A stretch of 64,000 bases of DNA from Streptomyces violaceusniger Tu 4113 (GCF_000147815.2 NC_015957.1:1612001-1676000); one strand, 5' to 3'. Numbered from the stretch's first letter, positions 8,133-16,622 are shown. Program-made: numbers and translations. The notes: a model not told the origin generated them from the sequence alone.

Positions 8133-9587
8133 TCAGGCGGCCCGGAACCAGGTGGCCAGGGCCTCGTGCAGACCGTCGTTCGTGGTGCCCTGCCAGGCGA
8201 TGTAGCAGTCGGGGCGGAGCAGGAGGGCGGTGTCGAGGCCGGGGGCGGGCACGGTGTCCACGTGGGGTGACCAGGGGCCCGGGTCGAGGGCGGCGGTGGG
8301 GTCCAGGAGGAGGGGGCGGGCGGTGCGGGTCAGGTCGCGCAGGCCCGGCAGGTCCGGGGCCCAGTGGCCGACGAGCGGGCCGGTCGCCGGACCCATGTCG
8401 TAGGCGATGTCCGCGCCGGCGAGCAGCCGCGCGATGTGCCGCCGGGTCGCGGGCTGGTCGAGCAGCTCGCCGAAGAGTTCGCGCAGCGCCGTCACCTCGC
8501 CGCCCGGCTGGATCAGCAGCGACTGGGCCTGCGTGTGCATGGCGACCCGCCGCGCCGCGGGGTGTCGTTCCGACTCGTATGTGTCGAGCAGCCCCTCCGC
8601 CGCGTGGCCGCGGACCTCCGCCGCCAGCTTCCACCCGAGGTTCACCGCGTCCTGGAGGCCCAGGTTGAGCCCCGGGCCGCCGATCGCCGAGTGCACGTGC
8701 GCGGCGTCGCCGAGCAGCACGACACGGCCCGCGCGGTAGCGCTCGGCGATCCGGGTGTTGCCGCCGTACAGCCGCCGCATCAGATGCGGTCCCGGCCCGG
8801 TCGGCGGGCCCAGGGGTACGTCCGTGCCGAGCACCCGGCGGGCGCTGGCCCGCAGTTCGTCCAGCGATGCCTCGCCCTCGGGGGGCTGCCCCCATTCCAC
8901 GGTGGTCAGCTTCGGGTCGCCGTCCGGGGACGGTGCCCAGGCGATCAGCCCGTGCTCGGTCCGCAGATGCTGGAACGGCGGGATGGCGCCGAAACCGGGC
9001 ACGGTGAGGCTGCCGTCCGGGCCGATCAGGTGTGCGGGCACGCTCACATGTCCGGTGCGCGACACCGAGTCGTCGCTCGTCACGCCGGGGAAGTCGATTC
9101 CGGTGAGCTTACGGACCGTGCTGCGCCCGCCGTCCGCGCCGACCAGGAACTCCGCCTCGATCGGCGCCCGCTCGCGCAGCTCGACCGTCACTGACTTCTC
9201 GCCCTGCGTCAGCCCGATGACCTCGTGCCCGCGCCGGATGTCCACACCCAGCTCCGCCGCGCGCTCGATGAGCATCCGCTCGATCCGGAGCTGCGGCACC
9301 AACAGCGTGTACAGCGGGTTGTCCGGCAGCTCGCTCAGGTCGAGCGGGAACGCGCCGAACGTGAACCGGGGCGCCGGTCTGGGCGTGGTGCCGGGCGTGG
9401 CCAGCCGCTCGTACAGCCCGCGCCGGTCGAGCATGCGGATGACCTGGCCGACGAGGCCGTTCGCGCGCTGCGTGTCGGTCGGTTCGGTGAGACGTTCCAG
9501 GACGACCGGACGCACACCGGCCAGGGCGAGTTCGCAGGCGAGCATCAGGCCGTTGGGCCCCGCGCCTGCGATGACGACCTCGATCAT
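8133..9587 (-). CDS. FAD-dependent aromatic monooxygenase (PheA/TfdB class)
   Basis: A 484-residue group A flavoprotein hydroxylase. It has the N-terminal dinucleotide-binding motif GAGPNG at 8-13, the DG motif GADGGRSTVRK near 155, and the FAD/ribityl motif GDAAHVHSAIGGPGLNLG near 293, followed by a C-terminal thioredoxin-like part. Such enzymes hydroxylate aromatic rings, polyketides or antibiotics such as rifampicin using NAD(P)H and oxygen. The substrate here is unknown. The gene lies 33 bp downstream of a tetR gene on the same strand, so the two probably form a regulator-enzyme operon responding to the substrate. Confidence 0.88.
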   Translation of the reverse strand: MIEVVIAGAGPNGLMLACELALAGVRPVVLERLTEPTDTQRANGLVGQVIRMLDRRGLYERLATPGTTPRPAPRFTFGAFPLDLSELPDNPLYTLLVPQLRIERMLIERAAELGVDIRRGHEVIGLTQGEKSVTVELRERAPIEAEFLVGADGGRSTVRKLTGIDFPGVTSDDSVSRTGHVSVPAHLIGPDGSLTVPGFGAIPPFQHLRTEHGLIAWAPSPDGDPKLTTVEWGQPPEGEASLDELRASARRVLGTDVPLGPPTGPGPHLMRRLYGGNTRIAERYRAGRVVLLGDAAHVHSAIGGPGLNLGLQDAVNLGWKLAAEVRGHAAEGLLDTYESERHPAARRVAMHTQAQSLLIQPGGEVTALRELFGELLDQPATRRHIARLLAGADIAYDMGPATGPLVGHWAPDLPGLRDLTRTARPLLLDPTAALDPGPWSPHVDTVPAPGLDTALLLRPDCYIAWQGTTNDGLHEALATWFRAA

Positions 9588-9620
9588 GAATTCCCCTTCG
9601 GGGCAGGCGAGTTGGGGGGC

Positions 9621-10238
9621 TTACGGGGTGGACGGCGTGGACAGCCCTACCGCGAACCGGGCGAGGGCGTCGGTGAGCAGGGGGCGCACCGGCACGGGTG
9701 GATCGGTGCGGAGATGGTGAGCGATGGCGGTGTGTACGGCGGCCACCACCGCCGACGCGACGAGGTGCGGGTACAGGTCCTGATCGAGGTCGCCGCCGGT
9801 GCGTTCGGTGATCGCGGCGGCGATCTCGGCCTCGGCGGTCGCCCCGGCGCGCAGCATCTCGCCCCGCAGCGCCGGTTCGGCGACCATCACGCGCACGCCC
9901 GCCGTCCACTGCGCCACGTCGGTGGCGGGGGGATGGGCCATCGACTCCGCGTCCGCCGCGAATTGCAGCAGTACGGAGTCGGTGATCGCGTCCCACAGCG
10001 GCTCGTCCGGCCGCTCGCGCAGCGCCTCCGCGATGCGCAGGAAGCGGTCGAGGTGGCGGAACGCGATCGCCTCGGCCTTGCTCGAGAAGTAGTTGTTGAA
10101 CGTACGCGGCGAGACACTGGCCTCCTCGGCGATGTCCTCCACCTTGACCTTGTCGAACCCGCGCTCCACGGTCAGCCGGATCGCGGCCCAGCTCAGCGCC
10201 GCGTGCGTCTGGGCCTTCTTGCGCTCTCGCAGTCCCAT
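9621..10238 (-). CDS. TetR family transcriptional regulator
   Basis: A 205-residue regulator with the TetR helix-turn-helix at the N-terminus (RGFDKVKVEDIAEEASVS, then PRTFNNYFSSKAEAIAF, residues about 25-60) and a divergent ligand-binding domain behind it. The pattern TFNNYF is common in actinobacterial TetR proteins paired with oxidoreductases. It is the first gene of a likely two-gene operon with the FAD monooxygenase 33 bp downstream, and probably represses its own operon until an aromatic ligand binds. Confidence 0.9.
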   Translation of the reverse strand: MGLRERKKAQTHAALSWAAIRLTVERGFDKVKVEDIAEEASVSPRTFNNYFSSKAEAIAFRHLDRFLRIAEALRERPDEPLWDAITDSVLLQFAADAESMAHPPATDVAQWTAGVRVMVAEPALRGEMLRAGATAEAEIAAAITERTGGDLDQDLYPHLVASAVVAAVHTAIAHHLRTDPPVPVRPLLTDALARFAVGLSTPSTP

Positions 10239-10296
10239 GCGACCGAGAGTAGCAATTTGTGCGTGCCCCGCAAATCTGCGGGGCCCGCACTTTTTG

Positions 10297-10755
10297 TTAG
10301 GGCTCGGCTTGGGTCGGTGAGCTGGTCAGGTCCAGCTCGGCCCAGATCTCCTTGCCCACGGTCCGCTCGCGCACGCCCCAACGGGCGGCGAGAGCGCGGA
10401 CGATGAGCAGGCCACGGCCGTGCCTGTCGCGGGGTGACGGGTGGCGGGGGCGGGGGAGTCGTTCGCCCCGGGGGTCGGATACGGCGATACGTAAGCGGGT
10501 TTTCGTGAGGGTGAGCTGAACCCGGAAGAGCCGCCCGGGGATGCGGGCGTGCCGGACGGCGTTGGTGGCCAGCTCGGACACGATGAGCGCGGCGTCGTCG
10601 GCGAGCGCGGGATGCCCCCACTCGGCGACGAGTCGCGTGGCGTGCTGGCGGGCCCTGGTCACGCTTATCGGTGTCGGGACGTAGTCGACGCGGCCCTCGT
10701 CGACGATGGGGTCGCTGGGGTCCGGGATCCGGGGGTCTTGGGGCGCGAATGCCAT
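10297..10755 (-). CDS. ATP-binding protein, RsbW/SpoIIAB-like HATPase (AbaA OrfB type)
   Basis: A 152-residue single-domain HATPase_c_2 protein. The N box is SELATNAVRHAR (about 64-75), the G1 region DPRGERLP and the G2 region HGRGLLIVRALA. The fold is that of anti-sigma serine kinases. In Streptomyces, stand-alone copies of this size sit beside WhiJ-type XRE regulators and BldB-type DUF397 proteins, as at the abaA locus, and this arrangement is seen here: the gene diverges from the XRE gene across 165 bp. The function at such loci is control of development or antibiotic production. No anti-anti-sigma partner is visible. Confidence 0.85.
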   Translation of the reverse strand: MAFAPQDPRIPDPSDPIVDEGRVDYVPTPISVTRARQHATRLVAEWGHPALADDAALIVSELATNAVRHARIPGRLFRVQLTLTKTRLRIAVSDPRGERLPRPRHPSPRDRHGRGLLIVRALAARWGVRERTVGKEIWAELDLTSSPTQAEP

Positions 10756-10920
10756 CGCGTACCTCCAGTGGGCAGGGCAGGGCGGAGCACGTCCGCCAAC
10801 TGACGTCCCTGTGCGAGCGGTTCATCACGGAAGGTAGTCCCGTCGCCTCACCTCGCACAAGTTCCTCTTGGAGGATTTCCCCCGATCTGGTTTGCGGCGG
10901 CCTCGCCGGGCGGCCAGACT

Positions 10921-11808
10921 GTGCGCGTGACGACAAGTCAGCCGATGCAGGGCAATAGCACCTCGACCGTTCTGGGACGCAGGCTCGGTGGTGAGCTGAC
11001 CAAGCTCCGCACCGCAGCGGGCCTGACGCAGACGCATGCCGCCAAGGTGCTCACCGGGTCCACGACCAAGGTCGCCAAGATGGAGGGCGGCTGGGTACCG
11101 ATGCGGGACCCGGACATCCGCGCCCTGTGCGAGCTGTACGGCCTGAGCGACCCTGCGGCGGTGGGTGGGTTGTTGGAGCTGGCCCGCATCGACCGCGAAC
11201 GCCGCAAGGCGAAGGGGTGGTGGAACGAGTTCCCGAACCTCGGGGACATGCAGGAATACGTCGCGTTGGAGAACGCGGCAACGAGCATCAGGACTTGGCA
11301 GCTCTGTCTGGTGCCTGGCCTGCTCCAAACCCCTGACTACGCACGTGCGTTGGCGATGGGCAATTCGACGAAGGGCCACCCCGACAGAGGTGAGACGTTG
11401 GTTGCCAGCAGAATCGCGCGACAGCGGCGGCTTTCCGAGGAGCCGACTCTCGGCCTGTGGGCGGTGGTCCACGAAGGCGCACTCCGGCATCGTGTTGGCG
11501 GTTCGACGGTGATGCGTGAGCAGTTGAAGCGCCTGGAGGAGGCGGCCCAGCAGTCGAACATCACCGTCCAGATCTTGCCGTTCGAGGCCGGAGCACATCT
11601 GGGCATGGGCGGGGCATTCAACATCATCTCGTTCGCGGAGCCGGGAGCCATGGACGTGGTGTATACAGAAACTGCCTTCGGCCAGCTATGGGTTGAGGGA
11701 GGTGACGAAGCCGCTCAGCACCAGGAGCTGTTCGAGAAGATCGCCCGCCACGCCCTCGCCGAGTCGGAGAGCAGGTCATTCATCGAAGCGCTCCGAGGAG
11801 AGATGTGA
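10921..11808 (+). CDS. XRE regulator with DUF5753 domain (WhiJ-like)
   Basis: About 295 residues. The N-terminal helix-turn-helix (LGGELTKLRTAAGLTQTHAA, about 19-60, with KVAKMEGGW) is followed by a DUF5753 domain (LVPGLLQTPDYARA near 127). WhiJ-like proteins have this two-domain layout. Start is a GTG at 10921, or the GTG two codons later; neither has a strong ribosome binding site. The stop overlaps the GTG of the following DUF397 gene (ATGTGA), implying coupling. It diverges from a HATPase gene. The whole set resembles developmental WhiJ/AbaA/BldB-type loci, in which the DUF397 protein is thought to relieve repression by the XRE partner. Confidence 0.88.
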   Translation: MRVTTSQPMQGNSTSTVLGRRLGGELTKLRTAAGLTQTHAAKVLTGSTTKVAKMEGGWVPMRDPDIRALCELYGLSDPAAVGGLLELARIDRERRKAKGWWNEFPNLGDMQEYVALENAATSIRTWQLCLVPGLLQTPDYARALAMGNSTKGHPDRGETLVASRIARQRRLSEEPTLGLWAVVHEGALRHRVGGSTVMREQLKRLEEAAQQSNITVQILPFEAGAHLGMGGAFNIISFAEPGAMDVVYTETAFGQLWVEGGDEAAQHQELFEKIARHALAESESRSFIEALRGEM

Positions 11809-11810
11809 GC

Positions 11811-11993
11811 ATGGCGGCTCTTGAGTTCCGGAAGTCCAGCTTCAGTACTGGCGATCGGGAGTGCGTCGAGGTGTCCACGAACGTGCCCGGCATCGTGGCG
11901 ATACGGGACTCCAAGGACCCGGACGGTCGAATACTCAGGTTCACGCCCGCCGCCTGGGGGGCCTTTCAAGCAGTGCTTGCAGAGGAGGGGTGA
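11811..11993 (+). CDS. DUF397 protein, copy 1 (BldB/WhiJ-partner type)
   Basis: A 60-residue acidic protein with the DUF397 pattern: FRKSSFS, then CVEV, VAIRDSKDP, and FTPAAWGAF near the end. The ATG at 11811 is preferred because GAGGAG at 11795-11800 is ten bases away; a GTG six bases upstream overlaps the XRE stop. First of three tandem paralogues, all coupled to the upstream XRE gene. DUF397 proteins act with DUF5753 regulators in development or toxin-antitoxin-like pairs. Confidence 0.9.
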   Translation: MAALEFRKSSFSTGDRECVEVSTNVPGIVAIRDSKDPDGRILRFTPAAWGAFQAVLAEEG

Positions 11994-11996
11994 ACG

Positions 11997-12179
11997 GTGG
12001 CCGATCTAGCCCTCCGTAAGTCGAGCTACAGCCGCGGAGAGGAAGAGTGCGTCGAGGTGGCCACGAACGTTCCCGATGCCGTGGCGATACGTGACTCCAA
12101 GAACCCCGCCGGTCCGATGCTTCGGTTCACGCCCGCCGCCTGGGTGGCCTTCCAGGTCGTGCTAGCAGAGGAGGGATGA
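11997..12179 (+). CDS. DUF397 protein, copy 2
   Basis: A 60-residue paralogue starting at GTG 11997, four bases after the previous stop, with AGGAGGGG ahead of it inside the preceding gene. It keeps LRKSSYS, CVEVATNVP, IRDSKNP and FTPAAWVAF. Its sequence is closer to copy 3 than to copy 1 in the middle (VATNVPxxVAxRDSKNP), which suggests successive duplication. Confidence 0.88.
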   Translation: MADLALRKSSYSRGEEECVEVATNVPDAVAIRDSKNPAGPMLRFTPAAWVAFQVVLAEEG

Positions 12180-12182
12180 GCG

Positions 12183-12368
12183 GTGGCCGAATTGGTCTTC
12201 CATAAGTCGAGCCAGAGCAACGCCTTTGACGAGTGCGTAGAGGTGGCCACGAACGTGCCCGGCACCGTAGCGGTACGCGACTCCAAGAACCCCGGCGGCC
12301 CGATACTCCGGTTCACCCCCGCCGCCTGGGCGGACTTCCGGCGTGCTCTCGCCCAGAACGCCATGTGA
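12183..12368 (+). CDS. DUF397 protein, copy 3
   Basis: A 61-residue paralogue starting at GTG 12183, four bases after copy 2 ends, with GAGGAGGG upstream. It has HKSSQS in place of the RKSS motif of the other copies, CVEVATNVP, VRDSKNPGGP and FTPAAWADF. Last gene of the XRE-DUF397 run; the sigma factor gene follows 46 bp later. Three copies behind one XRE gene is more than the usual one. Confidence 0.87.
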   Translation: MAELVFHKSSQSNAFDECVEVATNVPGTVAVRDSKNPGGPILRFTPAAWADFRRALAQNAM

Positions 12369-12414
12369 CCCACATCACCGGAACTCACCCCACCGCGCCG
12401 GTCAGCCAACACAC

Positions 12415-13056
12415 GTGACCACAGATATGCGAACCCGGGTGCGGGCCGGGGATCCAGATGCGTTCGCGGAGCTGTTCGACGCCTACGCGCAGGCCGTCTA
12501 CCACCACGCCTTCCGCCTGACCGCCGACTGGTCGGTGGCCGAGGACGTCATGTCGGCGACGTTCATGGAGGCGTGGCGGCGCCGTACGGCGGTCGATGCC
12601 GAAGGGGGATCCCTGCGGCCCTGGCTCCTGGGCATCGGCACCAACGTCGCCCGTACCCACTGCCGTAGCAACCGCCGATACCGGGCTGCCGCCGCCGCTG
12701 CCGCCGAGGCGGGGCCCGACTCGTTGCGGATCCCCGACCACGCCGAGGAGACGGCCGGACGCGTGGACGACCGGAGACGCATCAACGCCACGCTCACCGC
12801 CCTCGCTTCGCTGAAGCGCGCCGAACGCGAGGTCCTCGTCCTCTGCCTCTGGGAGGGCATGGAGTACGCCGACGTCGCCCGCACCCTCCACATCGCCATC
12901 GGAACCGTCCGCTCCAGGCTGTCCCGAGCCCGTACCAAGCTGCGCAAACTCGCCGACGCCGAACTGGGCCGCAAAAAACGGGAACTCACTCCGCTCACCC
13001 GGCAGGTAAAGGGCGATCGCAACCACGCGATCCGGTCCGCAGAGGAAGGAATCTGA
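12415..13056 (+). CDS. ECF-type RNA polymerase sigma factor
   Basis: About 213 residues from GTG 12415; an ATG four codons later (12427) is equally possible and neither has a strong ribosome binding site. Region 2 is DPDAFAELFDAYAQAVYHHA then AEDVMSATFMEAWRR; region 4 is LKRAEREVLVLCLWEGMEYA then GTVRSRLSRARTKLRKL. The linker is alanine rich. It overlaps the downstream gene in ATGA form, so the two are coupled. The partner is a CU044_5270-type membrane protein, a pairing common in actinomycetes and thought to replace a classical anti-sigma factor. Confidence 0.88.
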   Translation: MTTDMRTRVRAGDPDAFAELFDAYAQAVYHHAFRLTADWSVAEDVMSATFMEAWRRRTAVDAEGGSLRPWLLGIGTNVARTHCRSNRRYRAAAAAAAEAGPDSLRIPDHAEETAGRVDDRRRINATLTALASLKRAEREVLVLCLWEGMEYADVARTLHIAIGTVRSRLSRARTKLRKLADAELGRKKRELTPLTRQVKGDRNHAIRSAEEGI

Positions 13057-14141
13057 TGAACCACGCCAGCCCCTCCCAGCCGCACCCGGCTGAGTGGCCG
13101 GAGACCCAGGAACTCCTGGGCGCCGAGGAGCGGGGTCTGCCGGCGGGCCGCCACGAGTTTCACAAGGAGCAACTGATGGCCCAGATCCACGACGACCTCC
13201 GCACCACCAACGGCGCCCCGGCCGCCCCCGCGCGTCAGCGCAACCCGTTCCTGCGCCGGAACGTGCTGCTGCCCGCCATGGCCTGCGCCGTGGCCGCGGC
13301 GGTCGTGGGCGGCTTCGCCCTCGCCGGAGGCGATGGCGGCGACGGCGACGGTAAGACCCCCCTCGCCACCGGCCCCGCGCTGACCACCCAGGTCGGCACC
13401 GCCGACGCCAAGGCCGCCCCCGAGCTGCTCAACCGCATCTCCCTGGCCTCGGCCGACACCTCCGGGCCCACGGTGGGCGATGGCCAGTTCATCTACATCG
13501 CCTCCAAGGTGGCCAGCACCTACCCCAAGACCGTGGACGACAAGACCACGGTGGTCAGCGAGGAGTTGCACCCCCGCCAGGTCTGGCAGTCCCCTGAGGG
13601 GAAGGACGGCTGGCTGATCGAGCCGGGTCAGACCGGCGACAAGGGCATCACCCTGGCCGGTGAGCACCCGATCAGCGCGGCGTACAACGCCCTGGTGAAG
13701 CTGCCCACGGACCCCGACGCGCTGCTGAAGAAGATCTACCAGGACGTCGACAAGAACCGGGACAAGGAGGTTCCCCGCGACCAGGCGGCCTTCGTCGCCA
13801 TCGGCGATCTGCTGACCGAGAGCTACCCGCCCGCCAAGCTCGCCCCCGCCCTCTACAAGGCCGCCGCCAAGATCCCGGGTGTGGCCGCGGTGGACGACGC
13901 GGTCGACGCCATGGGCCGTCATGGCATCGCGGTGGCGCGGCTGAACGAGGCCGATGGCCAGCGCGAGGAGTGGATCTTCGACAAGAAGAGCCTGGCCTTC
14001 CTCGGTGAGCGCATGGTCCAGGCCCAGCCCCCCAAGGACGGCCCGATCAAGCGCGGCACCGTGCTCTTCACCAGCGCGATCACCGAGCGCGCGGTCGTCG
14101 ACGGCAACAAGCGGCTGCCCTCCGACTCCCAGGCGGGCTGA
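13056..14141 (+). CDS. CU044_5270 family membrane protein, sigma-factor partner
   Basis: A 361-residue protein whose ATG overlaps the sigma factor stop by one base. The cytoplasmic N-terminus (about 70 residues) is followed by one membrane segment (NVLLPAMACAVAAAVVGGFA, about 70-90), a Gly/Asp linker, and an extracytoplasmic domain with WQSPEGKDGWLIEPG and DAMGRHGIAVARLNEADGQR, features of the CU044_5270 family. The strict genetic coupling suggests it holds or releases the sigma factor at the membrane. No zinc anti-sigma motif (HxxxCxxC) is present, so the mechanism is unclear. Confidence 0.78.
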   Translation: MNHASPSQPHPAEWPETQELLGAEERGLPAGRHEFHKEQLMAQIHDDLRTTNGAPAAPARQRNPFLRRNVLLPAMACAVAAAVVGGFALAGGDGGDGDGKTPLATGPALTTQVGTADAKAAPELLNRISLASADTSGPTVGDGQFIYIASKVASTYPKTVDDKTTVVSEELHPRQVWQSPEGKDGWLIEPGQTGDKGITLAGEHPISAAYNALVKLPTDPDALLKKIYQDVDKNRDKEVPRDQAAFVAIGDLLTESYPPAKLAPALYKAAAKIPGVAAVDDAVDAMGRHGIAVARLNEADGQREEWIFDKKSLAFLGERMVQAQPPKDGPIKRGTVLFTSAITERAVVDGNKRLPSDSQAG

Positions 14142-14150
14142 CCCGCCGCG

Positions 14151-14186
14151 TCAGACCTCCCGGCGCATCAGCCGCAGATACACCGC
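14151..14186 (-). pseudogene. Remnant copy of the malF 3' end
   Basis: Bases 14151-14184 match the last 34 bases of the malF gene at 17013-17046, including its stop codon, with only two differences (positions 14161-14162). They encode YLRLMRREV-stop against YLRLMREEV-stop. The match ends abruptly and no upstream malF sequence is present, so this is a fragment, not a gene. It marks a rearrangement or duplication breakpoint between malF and the distant malG. Confidence 0.7.
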
Positions 14187-14245
14187 AGCATGGGCGGCCT
14201 TCGAGTTGGCTGTCGACACCATGGCTGCGGGCTCTGTATAGGCTG

Positions 14246-14740
14246 GTGCGCGTGGATGTGACGGGGTGCCTTGGGTGTGACCTCCTGACCGGGCGCCGGG
14301 AGTTGCCCGGGGGCGTCCTGCACGAAACCGCTGCTTGGGTGGTGAACCACGTCGTCGGACCGATGAATCTCGGCACCTTGATCGTCGGTCCGCGGGAGCA
14401 TGTCGTGGCCGTCGCGGAACTCGACGACACGGCAGCGGCGGAACTCGGCCCCTTGCTGCGCGATACCGCTCGTGTCGTGGAGACGTTGTGCCGGCCTGAG
14501 CAGACCTACGTCTGCATGTGGTCACACGGCCGCGACGCGCGCAAGCACCTGCACATCGCGGTTCAGCCGGTGACTACGGAGGTGCGGGCCCGCTACGGCG
14601 GGCTGCGTTCCGAGCAGCTCCAGGCCCGGATGCTGGCGGACGGTGACGAGCCGGACGTCACGGATGTCGAGCAGTTCTGCGAGCGGGCTCGCGAGCTGTT
14701 CCGAGGGATCACCGACAGCAGCCTCAAAGCCCGCAGATGA
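14246..14740 (+). CDS. HIT family (histidine triad) protein
   Basis: About 164 residues from a GTG at 14246 (a second GTG is two codons later). The N-terminus has CLGCDLLTGRRELPGG, a CxxC pair typical of bacterial HIT proteins; a middle part reads NLGTLIVGPREHVV, and the nucleotide-binding tail is ARKHLHIAVQPV. The triad is H-L-H-I-A-V-Q, so the usual third histidine is alanine, while the catalytic region is otherwise kept. HIT proteins hydrolyse AMP esters or dinucleoside polyphosphates. It is a single gene facing the NmrA gene, with no apparent partner. Confidence 0.75.
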   Translation: MRVDVTGCLGCDLLTGRRELPGGVLHETAAWVVNHVVGPMNLGTLIVGPREHVVAVAELDDTAAAELGPLLRDTARVVETLCRPEQTYVCMWSHGRDARKHLHIAVQPVTTEVRARYGGLRSEQLQARMLADGDEPDVTDVEQFCERARELFRGITDSSLKARR

Positions 14741-14804
14741 TCACCGGCGCCGGGCCGGACAGCGCCACCGACCACGGGACGCGGCCTCTTCCGCCGCCGC
14801 TCGG

Positions 14805-15710
14805 CTATGTGTTGAGCAGGGCCTTGAAGCGGGCCGCGCCGTGGTGGGTCAGCCAGTCCTTGAAGGTGAGCAGGCCGGGGTGGAGGGCGCGTAGGGGCTC
14901 GATGTCGACCAAGGGGTAGATGCCGTCGTTGAGGGACTGGATGCCGCGGGCCGCCTCCTCGCTCTGGGCGCGTACGGCGTCGAGAGGGATGTGGACGTAC
15001 GGGACCTCGTGGCCCGTGGCCCGGCTGATGGCGGCGGCGGTCTCCGGCGGGGTGAGGGTGTCGCCCGCCAGGTCGAAGGCGCGGGAGCGGAAGCGGTCGG
15101 GGTCGTCGAAGGCGAGGGCGGCGAAGGCCGCGATGTCGGACAGCGCGATGAACTGCTGGCGGGTGTCCGGGTTGTACGGAGTGGCCAGGGCGCCGCCCCG
15201 CAGACCCCATACGGGGTGGAGGAGGTTTTCCATGAAGGACGTGGGGCGCAGGACGGTCGCGGGCATGCCGATCGCGCCGATGTGCTCCTCGATGCGCCGC
15301 TTGCTCTCCAGCGTCGACAGCCCGCTGTCATTGTCGGCGCCGAACGCCGAGGCGTAGACGAGGAGTTGGGCCCCGGCGGCCTGCGCGGCGTCCGCCACGT
15401 TCCTGCCCCGCCGTACCTCGTCGTCCGGTCCGTATTCCGCGGGCAGGCCCGGCATACCGGGGGTGGGCTGGACGCTGAAGACACCGTGGGCTCCGCGGGC
15501 CGCGGCGTCGAGCGAGGCGCGGTCGTCCAGATCGCCCGCGACCAATTCGGCGCCCGCCGAGGCGAGGGCGACTGCCGCGGGGCTGGTGGTGTCCCGGGTG
15601 AGCGCGCGTACGTGGTGGCCGTCCGCGAGCAGTCGCCTCGCGGTGGCTCCGCCCTGCTGACCGGTCGCGCCGGTCACCAGGATGATGTGTTTCGACGTCA
15701 TGGGGGTCAT
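14805..15710 (-). CDS. NmrA-like NAD(P)-binding protein
   Basis: A 301-residue atypical short-chain dehydrogenase. The dinucleotide motif is VTGATGQQGGATARRLL (about 12-28), followed by the NmrA pattern ALTRD and VAGDLDDRASLDAA, and a central PTSFMENLLH. It lacks the SDR tyrosine-lysine catalytic pair, so it probably senses or binds NADP(H) like NmrA/HSCARG, although some relatives are reductases. It starts at ATG 15710 and diverges from a tetR gene across 87 bp carrying a palindrome. The TetR protein therefore likely controls it. Confidence 0.85.
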   Translation of the reverse strand: MTPMTSKHIILVTGATGQQGGATARRLLADGHHVRALTRDTTSPAAVALASAGAELVAGDLDDRASLDAAARGAHGVFSVQPTPGMPGLPAEYGPDDEVRRGRNVADAAQAAGAQLLVYASAFGADNDSGLSTLESKRRIEEHIGAIGMPATVLRPTSFMENLLHPVWGLRGGALATPYNPDTRQQFIALSDIAAFAALAFDDPDRFRSRAFDLAGDTLTPPETAAAISRATGHEVPYVHIPLDAVRAQSEEAARGIQSLNDGIYPLVDIEPLRALHPGLLTFKDWLTHHGAARFKALLNT

Positions 15711-15742
15711 GGCGGAAGGCTCCCGAGTAGAATCGGAACGAG

Positions 15743-15753
15743 TAACCCGGTTA
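15743..15753. promoter_or_regulatory. Palindrome in nmrA-tetR divergent promoter
   Basis: TAACCCGGTTA is a perfect 5-1-5 inverted repeat in the middle of the 87-bp gap between the divergent NmrA and TetR genes. Position and symmetry fit a TetR operator controlling both. No experimental motif for this regulator is known to me. Confidence 0.5.
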
Positions 15754-15797
15754 ACGTACCGGAACGGACGACCCGCTTGTCAATCAGGGGGACGGAG

Positions 15798-16622
15798 ATG
15801 GCGGCGAGGGAAGCGTCGCACGGCGCGGCAGAGGGCGAAGGGCTGCCCCCGGGAGGGCTGCCCCCGGAAAGGCTGCCCTCGCGGGCCGACGCGCGGCGGA
15901 ACAGGGCGCGGGTACTGGCCGCCGCCAGGGCCTCGTTCGCGGCGGAGGGCGGCATGGCGCCGCTCGGCGCCATCGCCGAGCGGGCCGGGGTGGGTGCCGG
16001 GACGGTGTACCGCCACTTCCCCTCCAAGGAGGACCTTTTCGAGGCGGTGATCGCCGACAGCGTGGACGGGTTCGTCGCTGAGGGGCGGGCGTTGGCCGTG
16101 GCCGAGGACCCGGGGGCGGCGTTCTTCGGTTTCCTGGAGCGCGTGGTCAGGGAGGCGTCGCTCAACCGTGCGCTGTGCGAGGCATTCGTCCGGGAGGCAC
16201 CCGGCCGTGCGCCCGAGGCGGCCGCGGCCGGTGCCAGGCGCGAGTTCGGTGAGGTGCTGAGTGTGCTGCTCCGGCGCGCCCAGGAGGCCGGAGTGGTGAG
16301 GGCGGATGTCGCGGCGGCGGATGTGCAGGCGCTGGTGGCGGGGTGCGCGGCCATGGAGCAGGGGCGCGGCCCCGGGACCGGGGTGCTGACGGCGGTGATG
16401 TGCGACGGATTGCGGGCGGAGCAAGCCGTAACGAAATTCCGTAACGGAATGGAGGAGGGTGGCGGCGGAGCCGCCGGTCCGCGTGACGAAATCGGTCGGT
16501 GCGAGATGTGCGGTGACCCACTGCCCGGCGACCGCACCGGCCGCGCGGGCCGCCCCGCGCGGTTCTGCGGGGCGGCGTGCAGGCAGAAGGCCCACCGGCG
16601 GCGCACGCGCGCCAGTGGCTGA
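15798..16622 (+). CDS. TetR regulator with C-terminal zinc-finger-like tail
   Basis: A 274-residue regulator. Residues 1-35 hold a repeated PPGGLPPERLP linker; the helix-turn-helix follows (LGAIAERAGVGAGTVYRHF, then PSKEDLF, about 60-85), with a ligand domain to about 225. The C-terminus is unusual: CEMC, a 17-residue loop, then CGAAC followed by a basic RQKAHRRR run, a CX2C-CX3C arrangement like small zinc ribbons. Most TetR proteins end without such a module. The start is ATG 15798 after GGGGACGGAG. It diverges from the NmrA gene. Confidence 0.87.
   Translation: MAAREASHGAAEGEGLPPGGLPPERLPSRADARRNRARVLAAARASFAAEGGMAPLGAIAERAGVGAGTVYRHFPSKEDLFEAVIADSVDGFVAEGRALAVAEDPGAAFFGFLERVVREASLNRALCEAFVREAPGRAPEAAAAGARREFGEVLSVLLRRAQEAGVVRADVAAADVQALVAGCAAMEQGRGPGTGVLTAVMCDGLRAEQAVTKFRNGMEEGGGGAAGPRDEIGRCEMCGDPLPGDRTGRAGRPARFCGAACRQKAHRRRTRASG

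Noticed and set aside
8133..9587. Rifampicin-inactivating monooxygenase identity
   Set aside because: The family fits but group A hydroxylases with many substrates share these motifs; no substrate-specific residues could be checked.
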